Shown piece by piece: positions 1-9,131 of a stretch of DNA of 64,000 nt. The notes under the pieces were generated by a model, which made no database searches, was not told where the DNA came from, and was given only the letters and a program-made list of their open reading frames with translations. Every line of letters starts with the position of its first letter. The stretch's first letter is position 1. The stretch covers positions 60,571 through 124,570 of the forward strand of contig CALMWC010000011.1 in the NCBI GenBank assembly GCA_937801655.1. Reading direction: 5' to 3'. A program made the position numbers and the translations under genes. Source of the DNA: an uncultured Gammaproteobacteria bacterium (GTDB lineage: Bacteria > Pseudomonadota > Gammaproteobacteria > Steroidobacterales > UBA11654).

Positions 1-884
1 AAATTCACTAAACCTAATACTTGCTCCATATCGGGTACTAAAGCAATCGAGGCACCAGCATCGGCTATCAGTTTTTCTTCTCCAGGTCTTAAGTTTTGTG
101 CATGAGCAGCAATAACATTCGGGCCTAATATTCCCACATGGTCCAACCATTCAAAAGACCCGCCTTCCCAACCTCTTCTTGCAGCTAAATATTTTTGATC
201 AAATACTGCAGGAGCATGGATATCGAATTGTCGATTATTCTCATCAGTCCATTTCCATAACTCTATCAACTGATCGGGTTCACAATAGGTGATACCTATG
301 GTTGAAGCCGTCACAGAAATTTTTTCATTTTCCCATTTTGACTTGATTCGTTCTGTTTCAGCTATCCCGGTATCCAGCGTTTCTCCAAAACCTTCAGGCA
401 CTGCATCCTTATCATTGATTGTCAGCCTAGCCATTCGACACCGAATACCAGAATCATCAACCGCTGCCAAAACTCCATCAATAGATTTTTTATGCAAATG
501 GGTAAAGTGATCATCGGCAGTTGTAGTAACCCCTCTTAAGGCTAGGTCCATAATAGAAGGCATAGCTGCATCGTAAGATCTTTCTTCATCACATGCACCA
601 GTCATTGGATAATAGAATCCAAAAAGACGTTCCTCAAAAGTTGTTCCTTCTGCCATTCCTCTCATACAGCCTTGAATTAAATGTGAATGGACATTCACTA
701 GGCCAGGTAGAATAACAAAACCTGAGCCTCCTAGGTTGTTATCAGATTCATATTCACACTCACTGAAAGCTCCAACAGATTCAATCTTGCCATCATTGAT
801 TGCGACATAACCGTCCATGAATACTCTCCGATTCTCATCCATGGAGATTACTATTCCTCTCATTAATGTGTTACATGTTTTCAT
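1..884 (-). CDS. Amidohydrolase family protein (cytosine deaminase/chlorohydrolase-like), truncated by window edge
   Basis: Reverse-strand reading from ATG at 884 gives MKTCNTLMRGIVISMDENRRVFMDGYVAINDGKIESVG...GFVILPGLVNVHSHLIQGCMRG...; PGLVNVHSHL is the typical amidohydrolase metal-site motif. Open to position 1. Confidence 0.8.
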   Translation of the reverse strand, partial: MKTCNTLMRGIVISMDENRRVFMDGYVAINDGKIESVGAFSECEYESDNNLGGSGFVILPGLVNVHSHLIQGCMRGMAEGTTFEERLFGFYYPMTGACDEERSYDAAMPSIMDLALRGVTTTADDHFTHLHKKSIDGVLAAVDDSGIRCRMARLTINDKDAVPEGFGETLDTGIAETERIKSKWENEKISVTASTIGITYCEPDQLIELWKWTDENNRQFDIHAPAVFDQKYLAARRGWEGGSFEWLDHVGILGPNVIAAHAQNLRPGEEKLIADAGASIALVPDMEQVLGLVN

Positions 885-912
885 TTCTTTCCTTTAGGCT
901 AAATATTCTGAG

Positions 913-2232
913 TTAATTTTCTTTTAATGTGTCTTGATCTACATTATAGAAAAACATTAATACACAACTAATAATTAAAGTTATGACAGGAAAGCCTGCT
1001 GCTGAAAAATATATCATGTTTATTACATTATCGGTTTGTATTGTTTCATTCGCATTGTATCCAGAGAAGCCAAGTATCAGTCCCAAAATAGAAGGGCCAA
1101 TAGCAAATGAGAGTTTTTCAACCGTTGTGTATACTCCTGCTAAAATACCTTCTCTGCGTTGACCACTATTTTGAAAGTCATATTGCATTGTGTCAGGCAA
1201 CATTGATTGACCTACTAATAATAAACCACCAGCTCCTATACCTAGAAATATACCCCTTGCAATGATTTCAATATTGGTTTCTCCTTGAGAAGCCAATACC
1301 CATGATAAAGCTCCTAAGCCCCATAGTAATGAAGCCAGGTAATACGCACTTTTTTTACCAATTTGTGAAACAACCCGAACCCAAATAGGTTGAGAGATAA
1401 ACATTACGCTCCCTTGAATGAGAAAGTAGAAGCCAATGTAACTAAGTGAGAGACCCATAACTCTTGTAAAAAGATAGGGCAATGAACCAAGAAATATAGC
1501 GAACCCAGTTAGCTGAGTAACCTTAATACCCAAAAGTATTGCAAACGGTTTAATTTGAAATGCTGTTTTAAATTGTTTAAAAAAAGATGAAGTATTTTGC
1601 TGAGTAACCGATGTTTTTATATACGAAGCACTTTTGGTTAATTGAAAACAGGCCATTCCTGCAAAAATCATAATGATTGCCAATGAGTTTGCCATGCCAG
1701 CATGACCTACGATGCCACTTCCAAAATAAACAACCAAAGCTGGACCCAAAGCAGATCCTCCCAGTTGACCAGCAGCCACCGCCATAACTCGATAGGAGAC
1801 GAGATTGGTTCTCGCATTGTAGTCATTTGTTATTTCTGATGGCATTGCCAAATAGGGAACATTGAAAACTGTATAGCCAGTCGCATTCAAGATGAGTGCA
1901 AACAATGTAATCATTACAATGTTAGGTGAATCAGCGAATGCAGCTAGATTAAAAAGCAAAATGAAAGACCCAGCACACATGAATGTACCTAGAAATACAT
2001 AAGGCCTTCTTTTACCCCAAGGGCTTTTAGTTCGATCACTAATCCTTCCCATTATGGGATCAGTTACTGCATCATAGATTTTAGACAATCCAATGAGAAG
2101 CCCAGCTGTTGTCGCATCAAGCTTCACAAAGTCAGTTAAATAAAGAAGAAGGAGTAAGCCGGTAGCTTGGAACATTAGAGAAACTGTTAGTGTTCCAATT
2201 CCCCAACCGAATCGTATTTTAAAAGGCAGCAT
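913..2232 (-). CDS. MFS transporter, glycoside-pentoside-hexuronide (GPH)/MelB-like
   Basis: 439 aa, 12-TM-like; LYLTDFVKLDATTAGLLIGLSKIYDAVTDPIMGRISDRTKSPWGKRRPYVFLG matches the GPH signature. Confidence 0.85.
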   Translation of the reverse strand: MLPFKIRFGWGIGTLTVSLMFQATGLLLLLYLTDFVKLDATTAGLLIGLSKIYDAVTDPIMGRISDRTKSPWGKRRPYVFLGTFMCAGSFILLFNLAAFADSPNIVMITLFALILNATGYTVFNVPYLAMPSEITNDYNARTNLVSYRVMAVAAGQLGGSALGPALVVYFGSGIVGHAGMANSLAIIMIFAGMACFQLTKSASYIKTSVTQQNTSSFFKQFKTAFQIKPFAILLGIKVTQLTGFAIFLGSLPYLFTRVMGLSLSYIGFYFLIQGSVMFISQPIWVRVVSQIGKKSAYYLASLLWGLGALSWVLASQGETNIEIIARGIFLGIGAGGLLLVGQSMLPDTMQYDFQNSGQRREGILAGVYTTVEKLSFAIGPSILGLILGFSGYNANETIQTDNVINMIYFSAAGFPVITLIISCVLMFFYNVDQDTLKEN

Positions 2233-2246
2233 ATATTTTCCTTTGA

Positions 2247-3392
2247 CTAACTTCTTAATAGGTCTTTAGCTATCATACTTCTCATGGCTTCAGAAGTGCC
2301 TTCGTATATTCTCATAGGCCTTATATCTCGATAGCAGCGCTCTAATATTGTTTCATCAGACAAACCAGCAGCACCATGAATTTGCATCGCACGATCCACA
2401 ATTTTAGCTACCATTTCAGTTGCATATATTTTAGCCATGGCTGTTTGAATGAAAACTTTTTCACCTTCTTGTGCTCTTAAGGCAGCATCATAAACCATCA
2501 ATCTGCAAGTGTGCAGTTCAATTGCTGAGTCAGCTATCATCCATTGGATGGCTTGCCTTGAGGATAATGGTTTACCAAATGTATGTCTTACTTTTGAATA
2601 ATCTATTGCCATTTCTAAACAACGATCAGCAATACCCATAGCTCTGGCTGCAATTTGTATTCTTCCAGAGAAAAGATAATCCGTACCAGAGCTCCATGCT
2701 TCTCCTGGTTTGCCTAATAATTGTTTATTATCAACCCAGCAATTATCAAAAAATAGTTCATAAGTTGATTGACCATGAATCATTTTTTGCTCTCTGCCAA
2801 CCTTAAAGCCAGGTGCATCAGCATCAACAATGACCCACTGCATACCATCATGTCTTTGCGTACCCTTTAGTCTGGTTAACACTAAGATAAAACGAGCTGT
2901 ATTGGCTTTAAAAATCCAACATTTATTGCCATTGATGACCCACCCTCCATCTTTTTCTTCAATGGTAGTTTGAATCCCTGCCATGTCTCCTCCAGCAATT
3001 GGTTCACTAAAAGCGCTGCTTCCATGAAATTCTCCTTTGACAGAAGGAATCATGTATTTACTCTTTTGTTCTTCAGTGCCTAGTTCGTATAGCATCGATG
3101 CAAAAGAGGCTGAAAAAACACTGCATCCTGCTGTTGATCTATGAACTTGCTCAGTAACAATGCAATTGTCTAAAGGTCCCAAGCCAGCACCACCAGCATC
3201 TTCAGGAGTTTCTCTGGCAGTCAGCCCCATTTCATGGACTTTTCCAGTTAACTCAAGATAGAGATCTTGAGGGAGCTCATATGAATTAGGCCTTTCTGGT
3301 AATTGTGTTTCCAGCGGTATCAGCTCATTATCAACAAAACGTTTTACCGTATCTTGCAGCATGATGGTTTCTTCTGGTAGCTTATATTGCAT
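2247..3392 (-). CDS. Acyl-CoA dehydrogenase
   Basis: 381 aa; ACAD motifs AFSEPIAGGDMAGIQTT, MQIHGAAGLSDETILERCYRDIRPMRIYEGTSE. Confidence 0.92.
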   Translation of the reverse strand: MQYKLPEETIMLQDTVKRFVDNELIPLETQLPERPNSYELPQDLYLELTGKVHEMGLTARETPEDAGGAGLGPLDNCIVTEQVHRSTAGCSVFSASFASMLYELGTEEQKSKYMIPSVKGEFHGSSAFSEPIAGGDMAGIQTTIEEKDGGWVINGNKCWIFKANTARFILVLTRLKGTQRHDGMQWVIVDADAPGFKVGREQKMIHGQSTYELFFDNCWVDNKQLLGKPGEAWSSGTDYLFSGRIQIAARAMGIADRCLEMAIDYSKVRHTFGKPLSSRQAIQWMIADSAIELHTCRLMVYDAALRAQEGEKVFIQTAMAKIYATEMVAKIVDRAMQIHGAAGLSDETILERCYRDIRPMRIYEGTSEAMRSMIAKDLLRS

Positions 3393-3428
3393 TATCTACT
3401 CTCACTATTATTAAACTCTATTTGGTCA

Positions 3429-4223
3429 TTATTGTTTTAAAAAATCAATAAAAGATTCAACCCATTGTTTTGGGTCATCTCTTATTATAAATACAGATCC
3501 ACCTTCTATCTCATTGTATTGAAAATCTTCTCTTAATTTTTGTACTCTAGGCACTATGTAATGCAATGGATCTCCTGTATTGGAGATTAATAGGCAGGAC
3601 TGTTTAAGGTCTGACAATGTCTGTTTTAAATCGTATTGAAATGCTGCATGATGACAAAACCATTCATTTTCACCTGCTAAGAAAACATGCAATAAAGACA
3701 TATGACAGGCTTCAAGTGTTGCTCTATCTTGAACTCGACTTTGAATCCAGTTCCAATAATCCGTTAGATGAGAGCCATCTTTTTTTGGAGATAAGTCAAC
3801 TTTAAGATTATCCATTCTGGCTGTTCGTTCTTCATCGGTATAAAGGGGCACTCCATGCAAAATCATCTTGTCAATTCGATCAGGGTAAGCTTTCGCCAAT
3901 GCACAAGCCATTGCAGCACCTGTATGATGACCAACAATTGAAGTTTTTTCGATACCCAATTCATCCAATAGATAAGGCAAGACAGATGCATATTCTTCAA
4001 TTGATAGAGGTGCAGAAGGTTTTTCAGACATCCCATAGCCGAGAGTATCTGGAGCAATTGTTTGAATTCCTAATTCATTGAGATAGCTAAAAGTTTGACT
4101 AAATTGAAGAGACGACTGTGGAGTCATATGTAGCATTAATAATGGATTGCCTTCACCACTCCTGAGGAAATGCACTTGCCCTAAAGGGGAGTCAGAATAA
4201 CCTTTCTTAAGATCACTATTCAT
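3429..4223 (-). CDS. Alpha/beta hydrolase with GHHTG nucleophile elbow
   Basis: 264 aa; LLMLHMTPQSS oxyanion region, APDTLGYGMSEKP, IVGHHTGAAMACALA. Confidence 0.85.
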   Translation of the reverse strand: MNSDLKKGYSDSPLGQVHFLRSGEGNPLLMLHMTPQSSLQFSQTFSYLNELGIQTIAPDTLGYGMSEKPSAPLSIEEYASVLPYLLDELGIEKTSIVGHHTGAAMACALAKAYPDRIDKMILHGVPLYTDEERTARMDNLKVDLSPKKDGSHLTDYWNWIQSRVQDRATLEACHMSLLHVFLAGENEWFCHHAAFQYDLKQTLSDLKQSCLLISNTGDPLHYIVPRVQKLREDFQYNEIEGGSVFIIRDDPKQWVESFIDFLKQ

Positions 4224-4238
4224 TCGTTTTGTATTGAT

Positions 4239-6530
4239 TTATTCCTTTATCGGTTTTATTTCAGGAAAACCCCATGGTGTTTTCCAAGGTGCTCTGAGAT
4301 AGGTTTGTCCCGTAGTGGAGTCAAACATACCTAAATGTTCAACTTGTGGGTGATTGATGAGTTCTTCTATGTTTGAAAATTGAACCGCCCATACTTCATA
4401 GCGATTAAATATTTCTAGAACTTGATCGGAAGACATTTGAGTCAAATACTTATCCCATAGTGGTCTTGCATGACTTGCTTTTGTGCCTACTCCAAATGAA
4501 TTCCACCAGTTCTGAACTAAAATTTCATCCTTCATGAATTCATCATACATTCCAAACTCTTTAATCATTTCATAAAACTTGTCTTCTACTAGTGCAGGAG
4601 AAGGGGTTGCAAAAATAGATATATCTTTTGTTCTTTGTCCAAAATTTGAACCATCCATTTCATTTTTACAAAAATTCCCATCCCAGCTATCTGGGTTGCT
4701 GAAACCAGACCATTGAAGAGTCTTTAATGCCATCATCGTGCCAAGCATACTGGCAGAAACTTTTTGGCCTTCTCCAGTTTGTATTACATGGTAAAGCGCT
4801 CCAAGAATTGCAATTAAACTCATAGCAGCAGTACAAGTTGAAACAACATCCGCACCGACTCTGACTGGTTCTTCACCAACATCACCCAAAGTTCTGAGAT
4901 AACCAGACATGGCTTGTATGACTAGATCACTTCCTGATTTATTTCTCATTGGGCCATGATGTCCAAATGCCGATAAGGAGTAATGTATAATTTTTGGATT
5001 CTCTTGTTTTAATTTTTCATAGTCATATTTTACTGCTTCAGCAGAATCTTTAGACCAATCCTCTATGAGGATATCAGCTTGATTTAAAAGAGATTGAAAA
5101 TCTCTTTCACCATCTTCCGATTGAATATCAATTTCTATTATCTCTTTATTTCTATTGAATGATTCATAAAGAGCACTGGTGCCTTTTTTTGTTTGTGGAC
5201 TTAATTGCTTGGACCAGTCTCCACCAATTGGCTCAATTTTTGTTACTTCTGCACCAGCTTCAGCCAGCATAAAACTAAGATAAGGCCCTGTATAACCTTG
5301 AGTAATATCCACCACTCGAATTCCTTTTAGTGGGTATTCGGGTGACTCAGATGTCAATTCCTTTGTATTTTTTGAGCTATTCTCAAAACCTTCTTTCATT
5401 GCTTTTTCTGTATCTTTTCCAGGCACTGGAATTGAAACATTTATTTTGGCAGGCGTCTTACTAAATTCCCAAGGTAAACCTCCAACATAGAATGGGCCAG
5501 TGTGCTCACCGTCAACCTCTACTAAGAAGTTGTTTTCAACAATTTGTTGATGAAACTCAAGATCATCAAAAGACAGGTCAAAACTATTTGGAACATTATG
5601 ATTATTGAGTCTCAATGACCACCATCGAGATGGTTTTTGATGGAAATGATTTTCTAGAATTTTATCAAGTTCATCACGATTTTTAACTCTATCTATATTG
5701 CTTAGGAATCTCTCATCTTCAGTTAAATGATCTAATTCCAATGCATTACAGAATCCTAGCCATTGTGTTTGATGTTCACAAGAAACAGCAATATACCTAT
5801 TGTCTTCACATAAATAGCAACGATTTGGTGCAGAAGTAGAGGAACCACTGCCCAAAGGTTTACTTGGCGAGTTTGCCAATAAAACCTCAGAAACTTTATT
5901 ATTCATATTTGCTATGGCATTAGCTAAATGCGATGTTTTAACCCAGCAAGAATGACCAAAGCGTTCTCTTTCTATCAATCCAAGCATCAACAGACCACAA
6001 AAAAAGACAGCTCCAGTAGGATCCAAATGTGTAAATCGTATTAGCTGACCATCACCATTTGGATACCCTGTAACTCCACTCATACCACTGAAAGCTTGAA
6101 GATGTGGTTCAAGAGCTGCTAAGTTCTTCATCGGACCATCATCCCCATAACCAGAACTGGATCCGAAAACTAAATTTGGATTTGACTCATGCAACGTTTC
6201 ATAACCAAGTCCAATTCGCTCTGCAACACCAGGTCTAAAATTCTCAATAAGAATATCAGCTTGATTTGCCAATCCAAGCATGGCATTCATTCCATCTTCT
6301 TCTTTTGTATTAAGGCCAGCAGATTTTTGATTTAGATTGGTTGAACTGTAGGCGGTTGCAAGTTTATTCTGACGAGGATAAAGCATTCTTAAAAACTCAC
6401 CTTTAGGCGGCTCAACTTTAAATACTTCAGCACCTAAATAGCCCATTAGTGTTGCTGCCCAAGGGCCTACTATTGAGGTACCAATACTTAAAACCTTTAT
6501 TCCATTAAGTGGGCCTTTATGTTCTTTCAT
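4239..6530 (-). CDS. Tandem-fused CaiB/BaiF family (class III) CoA-transferase
   Basis: 763 aa with two CaiB halves: KVLSIGTSIVGPWAATLMGYLGAEVFKVEPPKGE...ILIENFRPGVAERIGLGYE and RVVDITQGYTGPYLSFMLAEAGAEVTKIEPIGGDW...ILIEDWSKDSAEA. Confidence 0.92.
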   Translation of the reverse strand: MKEHKGPLNGIKVLSIGTSIVGPWAATLMGYLGAEVFKVEPPKGEFLRMLYPRQNKLATAYSSTNLNQKSAGLNTKEEDGMNAMLGLANQADILIENFRPGVAERIGLGYETLHESNPNLVFGSSSGYGDDGPMKNLAALEPHLQAFSGMSGVTGYPNGDGQLIRFTHLDPTGAVFFCGLLMLGLIERERFGHSCWVKTSHLANAIANMNNKVSEVLLANSPSKPLGSGSSTSAPNRCYLCEDNRYIAVSCEHQTQWLGFCNALELDHLTEDERFLSNIDRVKNRDELDKILENHFHQKPSRWWSLRLNNHNVPNSFDLSFDDLEFHQQIVENNFLVEVDGEHTGPFYVGGLPWEFSKTPAKINVSIPVPGKDTEKAMKEGFENSSKNTKELTSESPEYPLKGIRVVDITQGYTGPYLSFMLAEAGAEVTKIEPIGGDWSKQLSPQTKKGTSALYESFNRNKEIIEIDIQSEDGERDFQSLLNQADILIEDWSKDSAEAVKYDYEKLKQENPKIIHYSLSAFGHHGPMRNKSGSDLVIQAMSGYLRTLGDVGEEPVRVGADVVSTCTAAMSLIAILGALYHVIQTGEGQKVSASMLGTMMALKTLQWSGFSNPDSWDGNFCKNEMDGSNFGQRTKDISIFATPSPALVEDKFYEMIKEFGMYDEFMKDEILVQNWWNSFGVGTKASHARPLWDKYLTQMSSDQVLEIFNRYEVWAVQFSNIEELINHPQVEHLGMFDSTTGQTYLRAPWKTPWGFPEIKPIKE

Positions 6531-6562
6531 GATATCTCCAATAAATGAATCTAATATACCAC

Positions 6563-6584
6563 CTATTTATCATTTGATAAATAG
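6563..6584. promoter_or_regulatory. Putative operator, perfect palindrome CTATTTATCA-TT-TGATAAATAG
   Basis: Perfect 10-bp inverted arms with 2-bp centre, 33 bp upstream of the CoA-transferase start; same core recurs at 11133, 15890, 19301 and 27643. Confidence 0.7.
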
Positions 6585-6612
6585 TGTATCAACTTTTAAA
6601 CAAACACTAATT

Positions 6613-8043
6613 TTAAATATTGTCAGAGTTTATAGTTTTTTTTAAAAATTCTGATGCTGATCTTCCAGCTAATCTTCCAAAAGTCGTTGCAGTTAGAAGA
6701 CCATTACCAGCCATGTATCCCCAGTCAGAAGGTCCAGATATACCTCTTGCAGATCCACCTCCTGCAAATAAATTGGGTAATTTCTGACGTTCTTTATTTA
6801 ATACTCTTGCTGAACTGTCTACCACTAAGCCACCTTGTGTATGAAATAAAGCCCCAGTTACTTTAACTGTATAATATGGTGCCCTGAGTGGTTCTTTTCC
6901 AGTAAAATCTCTTCCAAAGGGATCTTCTAAACTTCCTGAAACCATTTTCTCAACTGATCGGACTGTTTGTTCTAATATTTCTTTATCTATATTTATTACT
7001 GAAGATAACTCATTAAGATCTTCCACGCGAATAATAGCATTCGCTTCTATAGCATTATTATAATCCTCAAATTCTTTCATTAAATCATGCAGTCTTTGAT
7101 CAAAAATATTCCAAGCATATTTTTCAGGTTGAGCAACTACCTTTACCGCTTGTTCAGAGTATCCAAGACTTTCATCAGAGAATCTTTGCCCTAAATTATT
7201 TACTTGAAAAGCACCTTCCATGATCATTGGCCATAAAATAGGAACGCCACGACCCACAGCCAAGCCACCATGCCCCTGAAAAGAAGATATATCAGCCAGA
7301 TCCGCTCCCAATAATTTACCCCATTTAATGGCATCACCTTTATTTCCCGGATGGCCAAAAAATACTGCGTCTTTAATTTCTGGAATGAATTCTTTCAACA
7401 TTTCAGGATTGCCTGCAAACCCACAGCAAGCTAATATAAGAGCATCGCATCCAATGTCTTCGGATGTTCCATCTTCTCTTGTGATTTTGACTCCAATGAC
7501 TTTATTTTTTTCATCACTGTACAGATCTGTTACCAACGAATTTGTTAGAATATCTATTTCAGCTTTTTCAGCAGCATTACATAGCGAACCCATTAACTCG
7601 CTGCCTGTTCTGTTTGGTGTGCCATGCATTCTCATGACTGAATGACCAGGATAAAGAAAACTATCGACTAAGCTTAAAGGGATATCGTATTTTTCTATTA
7701 GCCATTCTATAGTTAGTGCTGATTCACTAGCCAAAGTATGAGCAATATCAGAATCGGTTTGATGTTTTGACTTTTTAATAATGTCATTGGTAAATAATTG
7801 AACGCTATCTTCAATTCCTGCTGCTTTTTGGAGTTTGGTGTTAGCACCAGGTATTAATCCTGTAGACATTGCTGTTGTTCCTAATGGCGTTGAGTCTCTT
7901 TCCAGCACAATGACTTCCGTCCCCATTTCTTTAACTGCCAGAGCAGCACAAAGACCACAAGCACCGGCACCTATAACAACGACAGGTATTTGATACTCAA
8001 ATATTTTTTTATTATCAAAAATTACAGACAAACTTATTCCCAA
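6613..8043 (-). CDS. FAD-dependent oxidoreductase (fumarate reductase/3-ketosteroid dehydrogenase-like)
   Basis: 476 aa; VVVIGAGACGLCAALAVKEMGTEVIVLERD Rossmann motif; C-terminal LPNLFAGGGSARGISGPSDWGYMAGNGLLTATTFGRLAG. Confidence 0.88.
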   Translation of the reverse strand: MGISLSVIFDNKKIFEYQIPVVVIGAGACGLCAALAVKEMGTEVIVLERDSTPLGTTAMSTGLIPGANTKLQKAAGIEDSVQLFTNDIIKKSKHQTDSDIAHTLASESALTIEWLIEKYDIPLSLVDSFLYPGHSVMRMHGTPNRTGSELMGSLCNAAEKAEIDILTNSLVTDLYSDEKNKVIGVKITREDGTSEDIGCDALILACCGFAGNPEMLKEFIPEIKDAVFFGHPGNKGDAIKWGKLLGADLADISSFQGHGGLAVGRGVPILWPMIMEGAFQVNNLGQRFSDESLGYSEQAVKVVAQPEKYAWNIFDQRLHDLMKEFEDYNNAIEANAIIRVEDLNELSSVINIDKEILEQTVRSVEKMVSGSLEDPFGRDFTGKEPLRAPYYTVKVTGALFHTQGGLVVDSSARVLNKERQKLPNLFAGGGSARGISGPSDWGYMAGNGLLTATTFGRLAGRSASEFLKKTINSDNI

Positions 8044-9090
8044 TCAAATGCTTTGATAATAGTTAATACCTTCACTATTTTTTTTCATTTTCATTCTTTC
8101 TTCACCTATCAAGTAATTTAAATGAGCAAGACTTTCGCCCACAGCCAATATTAAAGAGTTTTCATTAATCTCATTTACAAACAGGGCGGGAAATACTTCA
8201 ATGACATTTTTTGGCTCTTTACAAAAGTCGAAGAGCGACTCAATCTTTTTCATATGATCTTCAATCAATGCGTCTATCCTCTTATGAGCCCCATAATAGG
8301 GGTAACCATGAGATGGAAGAATTAACACATCATCTGGAATGATTGTTTTAATCTTTTTAAGGCTTTTTATCCAATCATCTAATGGGTTAGTTTCAGCATG
8401 AAAAGGTCTCACACTTATATTCGGTGTGATCCTAGGCAACAATACATCACCGCATATAAAGATATTATTTTCTTTAGAATACAAACAAGCATGTTCAGGA
8501 GAATGACCTTTAGCGATAACAATTTCCCATTCAATATCTCCCAGAATCACACTGTCTTCATTCTGCAGTCTTATATAATTTCTATTGAGGGGAGTAACAA
8601 GGGTTTTTCTAAGGGTAACTCTTTCTAGATAACGTTTGATTGATGCATCGTCATAGCCACAACTTTTATAGAAATCCAATGCAATAAATTCTTGAGACTT
8701 TTCAATACCTTTACTTAATATTTGTGTTTCTTGAAATTCTTTTTTAGTAAAGTATGGGTCCACTTCCCAATGATCAGAGAGCCATCCTGCTAAACCAGAA
8801 TGATCCAGATGCATATGTGTAATTAGGAGTTTTTCTAGCTTTTTTCCCTTGAATAATGTTTCAAATAAATTGATCCAGATTGCCTTAGATTCATCATTCG
8901 CCATACCACTATCAATAATTGTCCATCCTTCACTTCCTTCCAGTAACCATAAATTAATATGATTGAGCGCTATGGGTAAAGGCATTCTTAACCAATAAAG
9001 ATTAGGGAATACTTCTAGAACATCTCCATTAGGAGGTCTCTTTGAAAATGGATAATCCAATGTATTATTTCCTTTTGTTTTTTTACTCAT
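8044..9090 (-). CDS. MBL-fold metallo-hydrolase
   Basis: 348 aa; THMHLDHSGLAGWL, GHSPEHACLYSKENNIFICGDVLLPRI. Confidence 0.9.
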   Translation of the reverse strand: MSKKTKGNNTLDYPFSKRPPNGDVLEVFPNLYWLRMPLPIALNHINLWLLEGSEGWTIIDSGMANDESKAIWINLFETLFKGKKLEKLLITHMHLDHSGLAGWLSDHWEVDPYFTKKEFQETQILSKGIEKSQEFIALDFYKSCGYDDASIKRYLERVTLRKTLVTPLNRNYIRLQNEDSVILGDIEWEIVIAKGHSPEHACLYSKENNIFICGDVLLPRITPNISVRPFHAETNPLDDWIKSLKKIKTIIPDDVLILPSHGYPYYGAHKRIDALIEDHMKKIESLFDFCKEPKNVIEVFPALFVNEINENSLILAVGESLAHLNYLIGEERMKMKKNSEGINYYQSI

Positions 9091-9131
9091 ATTTTTATCT
9101 TTTTTTATATTAAATGCATTTTGCTCTAATG

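Noticed and set aside
289-510. Plus-strand ORF 73 aa
   Set aside because: Antisense to the truncated amidohydrolase gene read on the minus strand; no RBS or family signal. The same reasoning was applied to most 60-105 aa ORFs overlapping larger genes.
3863-4057. Small ORFs nested in the alpha/beta hydrolase (3617..3805, 3863..4057, 3899..4081)
   Set aside because: Alternative-frame by-products of an AT-rich coding region; the 264-aa hydrolase is strongly supported.
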